Shown here piece after piece: positions 55,038-64,000 of a stretch of 64,000 bases of DNA (its first letter is position 1; the number at the start of each line of letters is the position of its first letter). The notes below the pieces were generated by a model that saw only the letters and a program-made list of their open reading frames with translations, was not told where the DNA came from and did no database searches. The position numbers and the translations under genes were made by a program. Origin of the DNA: Mycolicibacterium neoaurum (lineage in GTDB: Bacteria; Actinomycetota; Actinomycetes; Mycobacteriales; Mycobacteriaceae); the NCBI RefSeq assembly GCF_036946495.1, contig NZ_JAQIIX010000001.1, positions 1 to 64,000 of the forward strand. Reading direction: 5' to 3'.

Positions 55038-55637
55038 ATGTTCACCGGAATCGTGGAAGAACTCGGAGAAGTGGTCGGCAAGGAAGATTTGCCCGATGCC
55101 GCCCGCTTTGTGATTCGGGGGCCGGTGGTCACCTCCGATGCAGGTCATGGCGATTCCATCGCGGTGAACGGCGTATGTCTGACGGTGGTCGAAGTTCGCC
55201 CGGACGGTGCATTCACCGCCGACGTGATGGCCGAGACGCTGAACAGGTCCAGCTTGGCCGCCGTCGGCGTCGGTAGCCGGGTCAACCTGGAGCGGGCGGC
55301 TGCGGTCAACAGCAGGCTCGGAGGACACATAGTCCAGGGACATGTCGATGGCACCGGGACGGTGGTCTCGCGGTCACCGTCGGAGAACTGGGAAGTCGTT
55401 CGGATGTCGCTGCCGGCGTCGTTGTCCCGCTATGTCGTGGAAAAGGGATCCATCACGGTCGACGGCATCTCGCTGACGGTGTCCGGGTTGGGTCCGGATT
55501 GGTTCGAGGTTTCGCTGATTCCGACGACGCTGGGTCTGACCACCCTTGGCTCCGCGGAGGTCGGCACCCCTGTGAATCTTGAGGTTGATGTGATTGCGAA
55601 GTACGTCGAGCGGCTACTGGGAGAACGCGAGCGCTGA
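55038..55637 (+). CDS. ribE: Riboflavin synthase alpha chain
   Basis: Dismutates two 6,7-dimethyl-8-ribityllumazine molecules to riboflavin. 199 residues made of two lumazine-binding barrels. The N-terminal one starts MFTGIVEELGEV and contains SIAVNGVCLTVV; the second has GGHIVQGHVDGTG and SITVDGISLTVS. The N-terminal MFTGIVE is invariant in the family, so ATG 55038 is the start rather than GTG 55032. In M. tuberculosis ribA2 and ribH follow; here the next gene is a large adhesin, so the riboflavin cluster is split. Confidence 0.95.
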   Translation: MFTGIVEELGEVVGKEDLPDAARFVIRGPVVTSDAGHGDSIAVNGVCLTVVEVRPDGAFTADVMAETLNRSSLAAVGVGSRVNLERAAAVNSRLGGHIVQGHVDGTGTVVSRSPSENWEVVRMSLPASLSRYVVEKGSITVDGISLTVSGLGPDWFEVSLIPTTLGLTTLGSAEVGTPVNLEVDVIAKYVERLLGERER

Positions 55638-56234
55638 CGCGTTCGCTCCGCTCCGCGCAGATACAGCAACGTCGCAAGGTCAGCTCCACAAGATCCGGCG
55701 AAGCGCCGAGATCCGGTCCGAAAGCGAAGAAACTTTTTCGCCGGTCGACGGTTCCGGCGGTATCGCCGCGCGCGATTGTGACCGTTCCTGACACGTGATT
55801 GCCGCGTAGTTAAAAGCGAATAAGTGTTTACCTTTTTGTGCGCTCTCCGAGCCTCCGCACGAATCACTTGACAGCACCGTTTCGCATGTCGAAAGCGCAG
55901 CTTAACCGACCTGTTTTGATCCCTTTGGCAGTGCTTTCGTCGGCCGGTTTGGCACGGGCGGTACGCAAAGGTTCCGGCACGTTGCCTGTGCGTTGGATGT
56001 GACCTTGTTGCTAGCGCGCCCCCCGGCACCCTTTCGATCATGAAATTTTTCGTCCGGATTGATCGATTGCGTCCGCTGGAGTGCCGACAGGCAACGAAAT
56101 CCCTAACAAAACATCCGCCGAAGTTGCTTTTCAGTTATTGACCAGCGTGTTAACTTACGCCGCAGTCAATACCCTTCGGCTGCTCCTTGCGGACTGCCGA
56201 AGGCCCGTCACAGCGGTCGATGTCGAGGAGCACC
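55638..56234. other. 597-bp gene-free leader between ribE and the adhesin gene
   Basis: No frame here looks coding on either strand. The stretch is more A/T-rich than its surroundings. TTGACA at 55868-55873 equals a consensus -35 but I see no matching -10 at the right distance. A hairpin lies close to the adhesin start (56173-56203). The length suggests a complex promoter or a long 5' untranslated region for the adhesin gene. Confidence 0.55.
56173..56203 (+). promoter_or_regulatory. Hairpin in the adhesin leader
   Basis: CCTTCGGC (56173-56180) and GCCGAAGG (56196-56203) form an 8-bp perfect stem around a 15-nt loop, ending 31 bp before the adhesin ATG and 21 bp before its GAGGAG ribosome-binding site. 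Possible translational control element. Confidence 0.35.
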
Positions 56235-59200
56235 ATGGCAACCCATCGGAAGAATTCGTCGAAGAAGCGGATGCGCGCCGGCGAGTTCGCCGTGGCGGCG
56301 TTTCTCGGTCTCGCGGTCACCGCCGCCCCAGCCGTCGCCGCTGCGGACACCACCGACGGACCGTCGACCGGACCGGCCTCAGATACCGATCACAAAGCCA
56401 GTGACAACAACGGCGCGTCCGGGGCGACGGGCTCGGGCACCGTCAAGAGCGGTGGGCTCGGTGCTTCCGACGACGACTCTGACGACCGCGGATCCGATAC
56501 CCGGACCGGTGGCCTCGGAGGCGGAAGTCTCACCGACGATCACAAGAAAGACGACGACCAGAAGAACGACGACGACCCGATCGACAAGAAGCTCCTCGAC
56601 AAGGTCGACGACAGCGCCACCGCTGGCAGCGGTGCGGAAAGCGGGGCCGAGGGCGGCAGTGACCTCGGTACGACCCCGATCCTGGAGGAGCAGCCACCCG
56701 CCGAGGGCGCCGGCACCGCCCCCACGGGGGAGACCGGTACCGAGACGACGACCGAACAACCCGGAACCGGCAGCAACACCGGAGGCACCGGCTCGACCGG
56801 CGGAGACGGCGCCACGACCGAACCCGCAGCCCAACCGCCGGTGACCGTGCCCGGAAGTGAGGGCGCCGAGGTGCCCACCGGCACCGTCGACGGCCCGTCG
56901 GACAATGCACCGGTGGTCGCCCCGGTGGTCGTTCCCGAGGTGGGTCACTCGGCGCAGTACGCAGCCTTGGCCGGTTCGGACGCGACGCCCACGCCGCCGG
57001 CGCTGGCGTCGGCGTTGTTCGAGATCGACATCGTGCCCAAGCCCCCGGTGATCCCGGCCTTCGAACCGTTCATGGGCATCGTCAATGCGCTGGCGGGATT
57101 CATCGACGCCATCTTCCCGCCGTACGCCCCCGATCCGATCCTCAACCCGACCCAGGTCGCAGCCGGTTGGGTGATGACGCTGTTCGCCGGGTTGCAGGGC
57201 ACGTACTGGAATGGTGAGCCGACCCCGTTCACCTTCGGTGCGCTGGTTCTGGTGACGGCCGCCTACAGCCGCTACGAGCGGCTGGCCACCAACCAGTTGC
57301 CGGGCGAGCCGACGGTGTCGGCCGGCCCGCTGCCGTTGACCTGGAGACTCAAGAGCATCGATCCCAACGGCGACCCACTGGTCTACTCGGTGGACCTGAG
57401 CGGACAGCCGAGCAACGGCCTCATCACGATGAGTCCGGACGGCACCTTCAGCTTCGTGCCCAACTCGCTCGATGACCTCAACAACGGCACCGATGTCACG
57501 TTCACCGTCCGGGTCAACGACAGCCTGGGCTTCCTCGACCATCCGTTGACCCCGGAGGGCAACGACGCGTACTACACGGTGACCTTCCGCTACCCGGGCC
57601 TGGGCATCAACAACCTGCCGTACTTCGGCTCCGGCGGCCACGCACAGGTGACCGGATACGACCCCGTCACCGGCAAGGTCACCATCACCGCGGCGGCCAC
57701 CGACGCCGATGGCGATCCGTTGACCTACACCGCTTCGGCCCTGTGGGGCAGCGTCGTTCGCAACGAAGACGGCACGTTCACCTACACCCCGACCGATGCA
57801 GCCCGGCACGGTGCCGCCGCACTGCTCGGCGTGAAAACCGATCTGGTTTCCATCTGGGCGAATGACGGCCGCGGCGGCATCACGCTGCTCCCGACCGTCG
57901 TCACCGTCGACATCGTCAGCGCCAACACCCCGCCGACGATCACCGTCGGCACCGCCACCACCGAACCGATCACCGGCATCATCACCGGCTCCTTCGAGGT
58001 CAAGGACGACGACGACGACCTCGTCATCGTGACCGGCGATGTGGTGACCCCGCGCGGCGGCGTCGTCGTGGTGACGCCGTTCGGCTACATGTACACCCCG
58101 ACCCTGGCGGCGCGGTCGCAGGGCGGCACCGACACCTTCACCGTAACCCTCAACGATGCCCACGGTGGTGTCGTCGAAGTGTCGGTCACGGTGACCATCA
58201 ACCGGATCAACTCCAACCCGATCGGCGGCATCACCGTTGCGCTGCCGGACTCCGACGGCGTCGTCCGCGGCACCGTCGCCGCCACCGACTTCGACGGTGA
58301 CGACCTGACTTTCACGCTCGCCAACGGCGCCTCCTCCGGGCACAGCGCCAATGGCGGCATCGTGCTGCTCAACACCGACGGCACCTTCACGTTCATCCCG
58401 AAGCCGGCCGGCCTGCTCGGCGGCCTCACGCTGGATTCATTCGAGGTCCACGTCTCCGACGGTCGCGGCGGCACCACGACCACCACGGTCACGCTGTCCG
58501 CCGATCTGGACATCGATCCGGTGGTCACGTCCAACGTCGACGGTGTGGTCAAGGGCGGACTGCAGATAAGCAACAGTGCCAACACCGGTCTGCTGACCTA
58601 CAGCCTGGGCAGTGGTCCGTCCAAGGGCACGGTGACGGTCAATGCCGATGGCACCTACACCTATACGGCGACGACGGCGGGTTGGAACGAGTCCGACACC
58701 TTCACCATCGTGGGCACGGTCGACGGCCAGTCGATCACGGTGGCGACCGTGTCGGTGATCCCCAAGCCGAATGTCGCGCCCACCGCCCCGCTCATCGGTG
58801 GCGACACCGTGATCGGTGGCTCGGGTATCGCCTCGGGCACCGTGCACGCCTCGGACGAGAACGGTGACACGCTGCATTACAGCGTCAACGGTCCCGGTGG
58901 CGGGTCGACGAAGGTGTTGGCCAACGGTGCGATCGTGACGGTCGACCAGAACGGTAACTGGCACTACATCCCGGGCATCGACAGCGGCGATCCGGTGTTC
59001 GGCGCCATCGCGTTGTCCACCTTCACGATCTATGTCACCGACGGTAAGGGTGGTGAGGCCAGCACGCTCATCACGGTCAACACCCATAACCTGAGCATTC
59101 CGGTGACGAAGTCGGGTAATGGTAACGGGACGGTGACCGGTGGGTTGACGTTGACTGCTGCTGAGCAGGGGTTGATGACCTATAGCGTGGGCAGTGGTCC

Positions 59201-62200
59201 GTCCAAGGGCACGGTGACGGTCAATCCCGATGGCACGTATACGTATACGGCGACGTCGGCGGGTTGGAACGAGACCGATACGTTCACGATCGTGGGCACG
59301 ATCAACGGTCAGTCGATCACGGTGGCTGAGGTGTCGTTGGTGCCGAAGTCCAATACTGCGCCCACCGCGCCGTTGTTGGGTGGGGACACGGTGATCGGTG
59401 GTTCGGGTATTGCCTCGGGCACGGTGAATGCCTCGGATGCCGACGGCGATACGTTGCATTTCAGCGTCGATGGTCCCGGTGGTGCGTCGACGAAGGTGTT
59501 GTCCAACGGTGCGATCGTGACCGTGGATGCCAACGGCAAGTGGCATTACATTCCGGGTTTGAACAGTGGTGATCTCGGGGGGTTGGTCTCTTCGATCGCG
59601 TTGTCGACCTTCACGATTTATGTCACCGACGGTAAGGGTGGTCAGGCCAGCACGCTGATCACGGTCAATACCCACGAGCTCGATATCCCAGTCACCAAGG
59701 TGGTCAACGGTAATGGCACCGTGACCGGTGGGTTGGGGCTGTCTGCCGGCGAGCAGGGGTTGATGACCTACAGCGTGGGCAGTGGTCCGTCCAAGGGCAC
59801 GGTGACGGTCAATCCCGATGGCACCTACACCTATACGGCGACGACGGCGGGTTGGAACGAGACCGACACGTTCACCATTGTGGGCACCGTTGGCGGCCAG
59901 TCGATCACGGTGGCCGAGGTGTCGGTGGTGCCCAAGTCCAACGCCGCCCCGACGGTGGATCCGATCGATCTGGTGACCGTGGTGGGCGGGTCGGGTATCG
60001 CGACCGGCAACGTCAGCGCCAATGACGCCAACGGTGACACGCTGCATTACAGCGTGACCGGCTACGGTGGTGCCTCGACGAAGGTGTTGGCCAACGGTGC
60101 GATCGTCTCGGTCGACCAGAACGGCAAGTGGTCCTACATCCCCGGGCCGAACAGTGGTGTGCTCGGGGTGATCCTGGCCTCGTCGTTCACGGTGTACGTC
60201 ACCGATGGCAAGGGGGGAGAGGCCAGCACCCCGGTGGTGGTCACCACCCACGATCTGAGCATTCCGGTGACGAAGTCGGGTAATGGTAACGGGACGGTGA
60301 CCGGTGGGTTGACGTTGACTGCTGCTGAGCAGGGGTTGATGACCTATAGCGTGGGCAGTGGTCCGTCCAAGGGCACGGTGACGGTCAATCCCGATGGCAC
60401 GTATACGTATACGGCGACGTCGGCGGGTTGGAACGAGACCGATACGTTCACGATCGTGGGCACGATCAACGGTCAGTCGATCACGGTGGCTGAGGTGTCG
60501 TTGGTGCCGAAGTCCAATACTGCGCCCACCGCGCCGTTGTTGGGTGGGGACACGGTGATCGGTGGTTCGGGTATTGCCTCGGGCACGGTGAATGCCTCGG
60601 ATGCCGACGGCGATACGTTGCATTTCAGCGTCGATGGTCCCGGTGGTGCGTCGACGAAGGTGTTGTCCAACGGTGCGATCGTGACCGTGGATGCCAACGG
60701 CAAGTGGCATTACATTCCGGGTTTGAACAGTGGTGATCTCGGGGGGTTGGTCTCTTCGATCGCGTTGTCGACCTTCACGATTTATGTCACCGACGGTAAG
60801 GGTGGTCAGGCCAGCACGCTGATCACGGTCAATACCCACGAGCTCGATATCCCAGTCACCAAGGTGGTCAACGGTAATGGCACCGTGACCGGTGGGTTGG
60901 GGCTGTCTGCCGGCGAGCAGGGGTTGATGACCTACAGCGTGGGCAGTGGTCCGTCCAAGGGCACGGTGACGGTCAATCCCGATGGCACCTACACCTATAC
61001 GGCGACGACGGCGGGTTGGAACGAGACCGACACGTTCACGATCGTGGGCACCGTTGGCGGCCAGTCGATCACGGTGGCTGAGGTGTCGGTGGTGCCGAAG
61101 GTGAACAGCGGGCCCACCTCCAAGCCCCTTGACGGTGCGGTGATTGCCGGCGGCTCCGGCATCGCGACCGGCAACGTCGGCGCCAGCGACGACGACAACG
61201 ACACGCTGCACTACAGCGTCACCGGCTACGGCGGCGGGTCGAGCAAGCTGCTGGGCAACGGTGCGATCGTGACCGTGGACGCCAACGGCAAGTGGTCCTA
61301 CGTGCCGGGCCTGAACAGCGGCGTGCTCGGCGCGATCGTCGGATCGAGCTTCACGGTCTACGTCACCGATGGAAAGGGCGGTCAGACAAGCACACTCGTC
61401 ACCGTCACCACGCACGACTTGAATCTGCCCGTCACCACCTCGACGTCGGCTGGTAACGGTATCGTCACCGGTGCGGTGCAGCTGACCGGTGCCGAACAGG
61501 GTGTACTCACCTACAGCGCGGGCAACGGTCCCAGCAAGGGCACCGTTGCGGTCAATGCCGACGGCACATACACATACACCCGCACGGTCGCGGGACACAC
61601 CGGCGGTCCCACCGACAGCTTCGAGATCGTCGGCACCGTCGGCGGTGTCAGCATCGTCGTCGCCACGGTCACCGTCACGCCAACCCTGAGCAACGCCGCT
61701 CCGACCGCCGGGCAGACGACGATCACGGAATCCTCGCTGGGCGGTGACTTCCTGGGAATCCGCACACAGAGCACCAAGGGCAAGGTCACCGCCGCCGACG
61801 CCGACGGTGACGCGATCACCTACCCGGGTGGCTCCATCATCCCGGCGATCTACGGCACGGCAAACGGCGGCTCGGTGTCGTTCTACTCGGACGGCACCTT
61901 CACCTACACGATCACCAAGTCCAACAGCTACTTCCACGGTGCGGCTGCAGTCGGGGCCACCGGGCTGACGGTCAAGGACACCTTCACCATCACGGTCACC
62001 GACGCGCTGGGCGCCAGCGCCACGATCGTGGTCGAGGTGCCGGTCGAGAAGCTCAACGCGACGCCTTCCTCGAATGTCTCGACCAATGCCAGCTCGGACG
62101 CACTCGGCGTGGTGCGGGGCACGTTGAACGGGTCCGATAACGACGATGACGCGTTGACCTACAGCCTGGTCGGAGCCACCGGTGGCTCGGCCTACACCAC

Positions 62201-63221
62201 CAACGGCGGCATCGTGACGCTGTCGGGCAACTCGTTCACCTATATCCCGACCAAATCGGGATCGACCACGGATACGTTCACGGTGACGGTTTCCGACGGC
62301 CATGGCGGCACCACCACGGCGACCATCTCGGTGGCGCAGGCAACGCCCTCACCGGTGACGGTCACCAACGGGGGCGCCAACATTCAAAACGTGACCCTGA
62401 ACGTGCCGGGTGCCGACGCAGCGCTGCTGACCTTCAGCGTAGGTGCGCAGGGCACGAAGGGGACCGTCGTCCGCAATGCCGACGGAACCTACACCTACAC
62501 CCGCAACGCGGCGCTGGGTCATTCGACAACTCCGAATGACACGTTCACCATCCTCGGCACCGACGCCAGTGGCAAGACGGTGACGATCGCGACCGTGAAT
62601 GTCGCGCCGGCGATTCCGAACGCGGCGCCGGTGGCCGGCAGCACGGTCATCACCGGCTTTTCGATCGATGACAACCGGGTCCTGGGCATCGGCACACTCA
62701 AACAGACCACCACCGGTACGTTGAAGGCCACCGACGCCGACGGGGACACTGTCACGTTCACGCCGGGGTCCTTCTCCACCGCCAACGGCGGCACGGTCGC
62801 GGTCAATGCCGATGGCACCTTCACCTACACCATCGAGAAGGGCTTCTCCTACTACCACGGGGCGGCCAAGATCGGAGCGTCGGGCAGCGCGGTCGCCGAC
62901 TCTTTCACGGCAACCGCGGTGGACGGTTTCGGCGGCAGCACCAGCTACTCCGTGTCGCTGTCGATCTACGCCATCAACAGCACCCCGACGATCTCCGGCG
63001 GCAGCAAGGCGCTGGGCAACGTCAGCTTCGTCAATGTCGATGACAACGACGGTGACAGCCTGACCTTCAGTCACAACGGATCGAGCTTCACCTTCGGCGG
63101 ACGTGGGGTTGCCACCAGCACGCTGTGGGGTGGCAACCGGCTGACCGTCTCCGACGGCTACTACGTGGTGGTCAACGGCGTCGTGACCGGTACCCCCTCC
63201 ACGGTGACGAAGACCTGGTAA
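56235..63221 (+). CDS. Giant secreted repeat adhesin with VCBS/cadherin-like domains
   Basis: 2328 residues. ATG 56235 follows GAGGAG; the earlier ATG at 56187 has no ribosome-binding site. A Sec signal (AVAAFLGLAVTAAPAVAA, to about residue 36) is followed by a ~190-residue Asp/Gly/Thr/Pro-rich linker with strongly acidic Asp-Lys clusters. Residues ~240-370 form a globular part (WVMTLFAGLQGTYWNG). From ~380 on there are tandem Ig-like VCBS/cadherin-like domains, each with DxDGDxLTY, NGxxVTVxxDGTYTYTP and DTFTxxVxDGxGG-type Ca-binding loops. Between about residues 778 and 1920 a ~194-residue double domain occurs six times (TYSVGSGPSKGTVTVN at nt ~58603, 59185, 59773, 60349, 60937, 61515). No LPXTG motif or terminal anchor is visible. 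Likely function: surface adhesion or biofilm matrix. Confidence 0.85.
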   Translation: MATHRKNSSKKRMRAGEFAVAAFLGLAVTAAPAVAAADTTDGPSTGPASDTDHKASDNNGASGATGSGTVKSGGLGASDDDSDDRGSDTRTGGLGGGSLTDDHKKDDDQKNDDDPIDKKLLDKVDDSATAGSGAESGAEGGSDLGTTPILEEQPPAEGAGTAPTGETGTETTTEQPGTGSNTGGTGSTGGDGATTEPAAQPPVTVPGSEGAEVPTGTVDGPSDNAPVVAPVVVPEVGHSAQYAALAGSDATPTPPALASALFEIDIVPKPPVIPAFEPFMGIVNALAGFIDAIFPPYAPDPILNPTQVAAGWVMTLFAGLQGTYWNGEPTPFTFGALVLVTAAYSRYERLATNQLPGEPTVSAGPLPLTWRLKSIDPNGDPLVYSVDLSGQPSNGLITMSPDGTFSFVPNSLDDLNNGTDVTFTVRVNDSLGFLDHPLTPEGNDAYYTVTFRYPGLGINNLPYFGSGGHAQVTGYDPVTGKVTITAAATDADGDPLTYTASALWGSVVRNEDGTFTYTPTDAARHGAAALLGVKTDLVSIWANDGRGGITLLPTVVTVDIVSANTPPTITVGTATTEPITGIITGSFEVKDDDDDLVIVTGDVVTPRGGVVVVTPFGYMYTPTLAARSQGGTDTFTVTLNDAHGGVVEVSVTVTINRINSNPIGGITVALPDSDGVVRGTVAATDFDGDDLTFTLANGASSGHSANGGIVLLNTDGTFTFIPKPAGLLGGLTLDSFEVHVSDGRGGTTTTTVTLSADLDIDPVVTSNVDGVVKGGLQISNSANTGLLTYSLGSGPSKGTVTVNADGTYTYTATTAGWNESDTFTIVGTVDGQSITVATVSVIPKPNVAPTAPLIGGDTVIGGSGIASGTVHASDENGDTLHYSVNGPGGGSTKVLANGAIVTVDQNGNWHYIPGIDSGDPVFGAIALSTFTIYVTDGKGGEASTLITVNTHNLSIPVTKSGNGNGTVTGGLTLTAAEQGLMTYSVGSGPSKGTVTVNPDGTYTYTATSAGWNETDTFTIVGTINGQSITVAEVSLVPKSNTAPTAPLLGGDTVIGGSGIASGTVNASDADGDTLHFSVDGPGGASTKVLSNGAIVTVDANGKWHYIPGLNSGDLGGLVSSIALSTFTIYVTDGKGGQASTLITVNTHELDIPVTKVVNGNGTVTGGLGLSAGEQGLMTYSVGSGPSKGTVTVNPDGTYTYTATTAGWNETDTFTIVGTVGGQSITVAEVSVVPKSNAAPTVDPIDLVTVVGGSGIATGNVSANDANGDTLHYSVTGYGGASTKVLANGAIVSVDQNGKWSYIPGPNSGVLGVILASSFTVYVTDGKGGEASTPVVVTTHDLSIPVTKSGNGNGTVTGGLTLTAAEQGLMTYSVGSGPSKGTVTVNPDGTYTYTATSAGWNETDTFTIVGTINGQSITVAEVSLVPKSNTAPTAPLLGGDTVIGGSGIASGTVNASDADGDTLHFSVDGPGGASTKVLSNGAIVTVDANGKWHYIPGLNSGDLGGLVSSIALSTFTIYVTDGKGGQASTLITVNTHELDIPVTKVVNGNGTVTGGLGLSAGEQGLMTYSVGSGPSKGTVTVNPDGTYTYTATTAGWNETDTFTIVGTVGGQSITVAEVSVVPKVNSGPTSKPLDGAVIAGGSGIATGNVGASDDDNDTLHYSVTGYGGGSSKLLGNGAIVTVDANGKWSYVPGLNSGVLGAIVGSSFTVYVTDGKGGQTSTLVTVTTHDLNLPVTTSTSAGNGIVTGAVQLTGAEQGVLTYSAGNGPSKGTVAVNADGTYTYTRTVAGHTGGPTDSFEIVGTVGGVSIVVATVTVTPTLSNAAPTAGQTTITESSLGGDFLGIRTQSTKGKVTAADADGDAITYPGGSIIPAIYGTANGGSVSFYSDGTFTYTITKSNSYFHGAAAVGATGLTVKDTFTITVTDALGASATIVVEVPVEKLNATPSSNVSTNASSDALGVVRGTLNGSDNDDDALTYSLVGATGGSAYTTNGGIVTLSGNSFTYIPTKSGSTTDTFTVTVSDGHGGTTTATISVAQATPSPVTVTNGGANIQNVTLNVPGADAALLTFSVGAQGTKGTVVRNADGTYTYTRNAALGHSTTPNDTFTILGTDASGKTVTIATVNVAPAIPNAAPVAGSTVITGFSIDDNRVLGIGTLKQTTTGTLKATDADGDTVTFTPGSFSTANGGTVAVNADGTFTYTIEKGFSYYHGAAKIGASGSAVADSFTATAVDGFGGSTSYSVSLSIYAINSTPTISGGSKALGNVSFVNVDDNDGDSLTFSHNGSSFTFGGRGVATSTLWGGNRLTVSDGYYVVVNGVVTGTPSTVTKTW
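59091..59875 (+). repeat. Exact 785-bp repeat, copy 1
   Basis: By eye this segment is identical to 60255-61039, at an offset of 1164 bp (388 codons, two adhesin units). The first difference beyond the 3' end is base 59876 (c) against 61040 (g). Confidence 0.85.
60255..61039 (+). repeat. Exact 785-bp repeat, copy 2
   Basis: Second copy of the segment at 59091-59875, inside the same gene. Even synonymous positions agree, which points to recent duplication or gene conversion. Confidence 0.85.
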
Positions 63222-63262
63222 TCCGTGTCCGAGACCGCAAAGCAGCCCAAGAGATTTGCGTC

Positions 63263-63949
63263 ATGACGATCGACGGACTGTCGCGTACCGAAGACCTTTC
63301 GGGTGAGACCGCCGAATCAGCGGTCGCAGACATCCAGCCCTGGGTCGATCTTCGCGCCCCGGACCCGCAGACCGCTGTGGTGCGCGGCGCGGTACGGATC
63401 GTCGGCCAGGGTGCGCAGCCGCTGAGCTTCGGGCCGCAGCAGTGCACCACGGCCAAGGATGGTGTCGTCACAGTGGACACGCGGACCGGGCAATTCACCT
63501 ACACACCGTCGGTGGCCGCCCGCCAGGTCTCCCGGACGAGTGCGCACTACGGGGACACCGTCGACACCTTCACACTTGACGTGTTCGACCACCGTGGCGG
63601 CCGGGCTGAGGTGCACATTGTCGTCGAGATCCTGCCGGTCGATACCGCGTTGGGCGGCGCGAGGCGGGAAGCACCCGCGCAACCCAGCGGTGGTGTGAAG
63701 ACCAGCACCCTTGTCGGCGGCGCCAAGGAGGTGCAGTGGTATCCGATCACCATCGACAGCGGATGCGCGCTGAGCGTCCTGTCGACCCTGGGCGGTACAT
63801 CCTCGCTCGCTGTCGGCGCCAACGGCGATCACACGCTGACGTTCACCTCCTCGGGCGGTAGCTACTTCTCCAAGGGGCCGGCCGGCAGCGTCGTTCTTCG
63901 AGTCACCGATACCCACGGCCTCTACAGCGACAGGACCTACACCTACTGA
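63263..63949 (+). CDS. Small VCBS-like domain protein beside the adhesin
   Basis: 228 residues. ATG 63263 lies 41 bp after the adhesin stop; a longer frame to 63125 runs back into the adhesin gene. No signal peptide. Residues ~30-130 hold one domain of the adhesin type (QTAVVRGAVRIVGQG, DGVVTVDTRTGQFTYTPSVAA, VDTFTLDVFDHRGGRAEVHI). Residues ~150-228 form a second beta-rich part with one Cys (ITIDSGCALSVLS) ending VTDTHGLYSDRTYTY. It may be a secreted partner of the adhesin released by another route, or a split-off domain. Function unknown. Confidence 0.65.
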   Translation: MTIDGLSRTEDLSGETAESAVADIQPWVDLRAPDPQTAVVRGAVRIVGQGAQPLSFGPQQCTTAKDGVVTVDTRTGQFTYTPSVAARQVSRTSAHYGDTVDTFTLDVFDHRGGRAEVHIVVEILPVDTALGGARREAPAQPSGGVKTSTLVGGAKEVQWYPITIDSGCALSVLSTLGGTSSLAVGANGDHTLTFTSSGGSYFSKGPAGSVVLRVTDTHGLYSDRTYTY

Positions 63950-64000
63950 TCCGTGTCGCTGCCATTTCGAGCCGACGCAGAAGGAGTTGTGCGCCATCAC

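Noticed and set aside
58437..62303. 1288-residue minus-strand ORF opposite the adhesin repeats
   Set aside because: His/Arg/Asp-rich mirror of the repetitive adhesin codons; no family resemblance.
63953..64000. Start of a further gene at GTG 63953
   Set aside because: Only 16 codons are visible; GAAGGAG at 63980-63986 could instead belong to a start beyond the window, so no feature is called.

Overview
The window looks like a chromosomal segment of a rapidly growing mycobacterium (Mycolicibacterium type). The evidence is high G+C, frequent GTG starts, ATGA/GTGA stop-start overlaps, and a gene order that follows the Mycobacterium tuberculosis Rv1379-Rv1412 backbone: pyrR-pyrB-pyrC-Rv1382-carA-carB-pyrF, mihF-gmk-rpoZ-coaBC-metK, Rv1393c-lipH-lipI-Rv1401-priA, fmt-rsmB-rpe-ribD, then P55-lprG-ribE. 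PE15/PPE20 of M. tuberculosis are absent between pyrF and mihF. All identifications come from reading the sequence and from family knowledge; no database search was run.

Layout. 1-5 kb: the end of a flavoprotein with a HEAT-repeat tail, a serine hydrolase, and a divergent MHS transporter sharing a palindromic -10 with it. 5-13.7 kb: a tightly overlapped pyrimidine operon led by a PyrR-binding RNA hairpin. 14-18 kb: mihF, gmk, rpoZ, coaBC, metK, closed by a 24-bp perfect inverted repeat. 18-21.5 kb: a leftward operon of two HSL-type esterases and a Baeyer-Villiger-type monooxygenase. 21.5-31 kb: YhhN protein, helicase-dead PriA, a DUF2207/LemA pair, fmt, rsmB, rpe, ribD.

30.8-52.6 kb is an accessory envelope region placed where M. 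tuberculosis has ribG directly next to Rv1410c. It contains a 49-residue Cys-ending small ORF next to a xylose-isomerase-like TIM barrel, an EEP hydrolase, a GT2 glycosyltransferase, an FkbM methyltransferase, a porin-like secreted protein with a Lys/Ala/Asp tail, a nested IS30-in-IS3 relic, a Kef-type antiporter, a flavin monooxygenase, and a 1292-residue protein that fuses a polysaccharide-type flippase to an NRPS adenylation-carrier-thioesterase module. A 15/19 match to the IdeR/DtxR iron box lies upstream of that fusion gene. Two multi-membrane proteins follow, then a leftward string of acyltransferase, GT2, GH16 and GT2.

That string is codirectional with, and directly downstream of, lprG-P55, the conserved mycobacterial lipid/glycolipid export pair. 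One coherent reading (inference) is that the region makes, decorates and exports an acylated glycan or amino-acylated envelope product, with part of it under iron control. 55-64 kb: riboflavin synthase, a gene-poor 0.6 kb leader, and a 2328-residue secreted VCBS/cadherin-like repeat adhesin with two 785-bp copies that look identical, followed by a 228-residue companion of the same fold. Several genes (MHS transporter, serine hydrolase, lipI, fmt, rpe, lprG, ribE) have a TANNNT -10 box 6-8 nt before the start codon, which predicts leaderless mRNAs.
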